Made by a program: the position numbers and the translations under genes. From NCBI GenBank assembly GCA_024734555.1, contig JANPWX010000654.1:809243-873242 (forward strand): 64,000 bases of DNA, read 5' to 3'. The notes beneath the pieces are model-generated. The model worked only from the letters and a program-made list of their open reading frames with translations, was not told the origin of the DNA and searched no databases. This document shows positions 63,893-64,000 of the stretch, piece by piece; within the stretch, counting starts at the first letter, position 1, and each line of letters starts with the position of its first letter. Source of the stretch: Trochalopteron elliotii (Eukaryota; Chordata; Aves; Passeriformes; Leiothrichidae).

Positions 63893-64000
63893 AAAAAAAA
63901 ATAGAAAAAAAAAAAAAGAAAGTTACCACTTTCGGTAAGTTAAAAGGCAGAGTCTAGGAAAAAAAAAATCTAAAGGAAAAGACGAGCCACACAAGGTCCC

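Larger units (their letters stand above)
59921..64000 (-). other. MSI2: Intron upstream of the Musashi exon (right end not in window)
   Basis: This stretch precedes the exon in the direction of transcription. The exon for most of RRM1, which ends HHELDSKT before IDPK, should lie to its right, but I found no minus-strand coding match to RRM1 here, so the intron is at least 4.1 kb. It holds A-rich runs at 60718-60729, 62019-62085, 63385-63397 and 63888-63922. It also holds one arm of a 40-bp dispersed repeat (60931-60970) and a CpG-containing patch at the right edge. Confidence 0.8.

Noticed and set aside
1..64000. CRISPR array, operon, phage, intact transposon or novel defence-type system
   Set aside because: No regularly spaced repeats with unique spacers, no co-directional gene run and no transposase or reverse-transcriptase frame. 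Splice signals, CR1 and a Musashi exon show vertebrate intronic DNA.

Overview
This window reads as vertebrate, probably avian, nuclear DNA lying almost wholly inside introns of one gene. Three observations point to a bird or other sauropsid. There is a clear 3' fragment of a CR1 LINE, the dominant avian retrotransposon, at 38931-39234, plus an antisense CR1 fragment at 18224-18341. Recognisable interspersed repeats are otherwise sparse. No dense bacterial-style coding exists in any frame: open frames are short, overlap one another on both strands and coincide with GC-rich or tandem-repeat patches.

The only coding feature I can support is a 42-bp internal exon on the minus strand at 59879-59920. 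It encodes IDPKVAFPRRAQPK, the segment that joins RRM1 to RRM2 in Musashi RNA-binding proteins. It has a perfect 5' splice site (AAG|GTAAGT), a strong polypyrimidine tract ending in CAG, and a branch-point match 24 nt upstream. The peptide is the same in MSI1 and MSI2. MSI2 is the better call because I found no further Musashi exon in the roughly 59.9 kb downstream, and MSI2 is known for very large introns while vertebrate MSI1 is compact.

Transcription therefore runs right to left. Positions 59921-64000 belong to the intron before this exon, and the exons for the start and body of RRM1 would lie beyond the right edge. Positions 1-59878 belong to the intron after it, and the next exon (start of RRM2) would lie beyond the left edge. 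Landmarks in the large intron are six POU-type octamer motifs confined to about 8.7-19.7 kb, the CR1 pieces, a C-rich minisatellite at 34.4 kb, a 63-bp-period minisatellite at 47.2-47.8 kb, a 55-bp tandem duplication at 49.4 kb, scattered microsatellites and A/T runs, and a small CpG-dense patch 130-210 bp past the exon. The right edge has a second CpG-containing patch with a TATA-like sequence.

I looked for an undescribed system and did not find one. There is no operon, CRISPR array, intact mobile element or recognisable RNA gene. The most useful outcomes are the gene identification and a few intronic sequence patterns that could be tested by conservation or population data.
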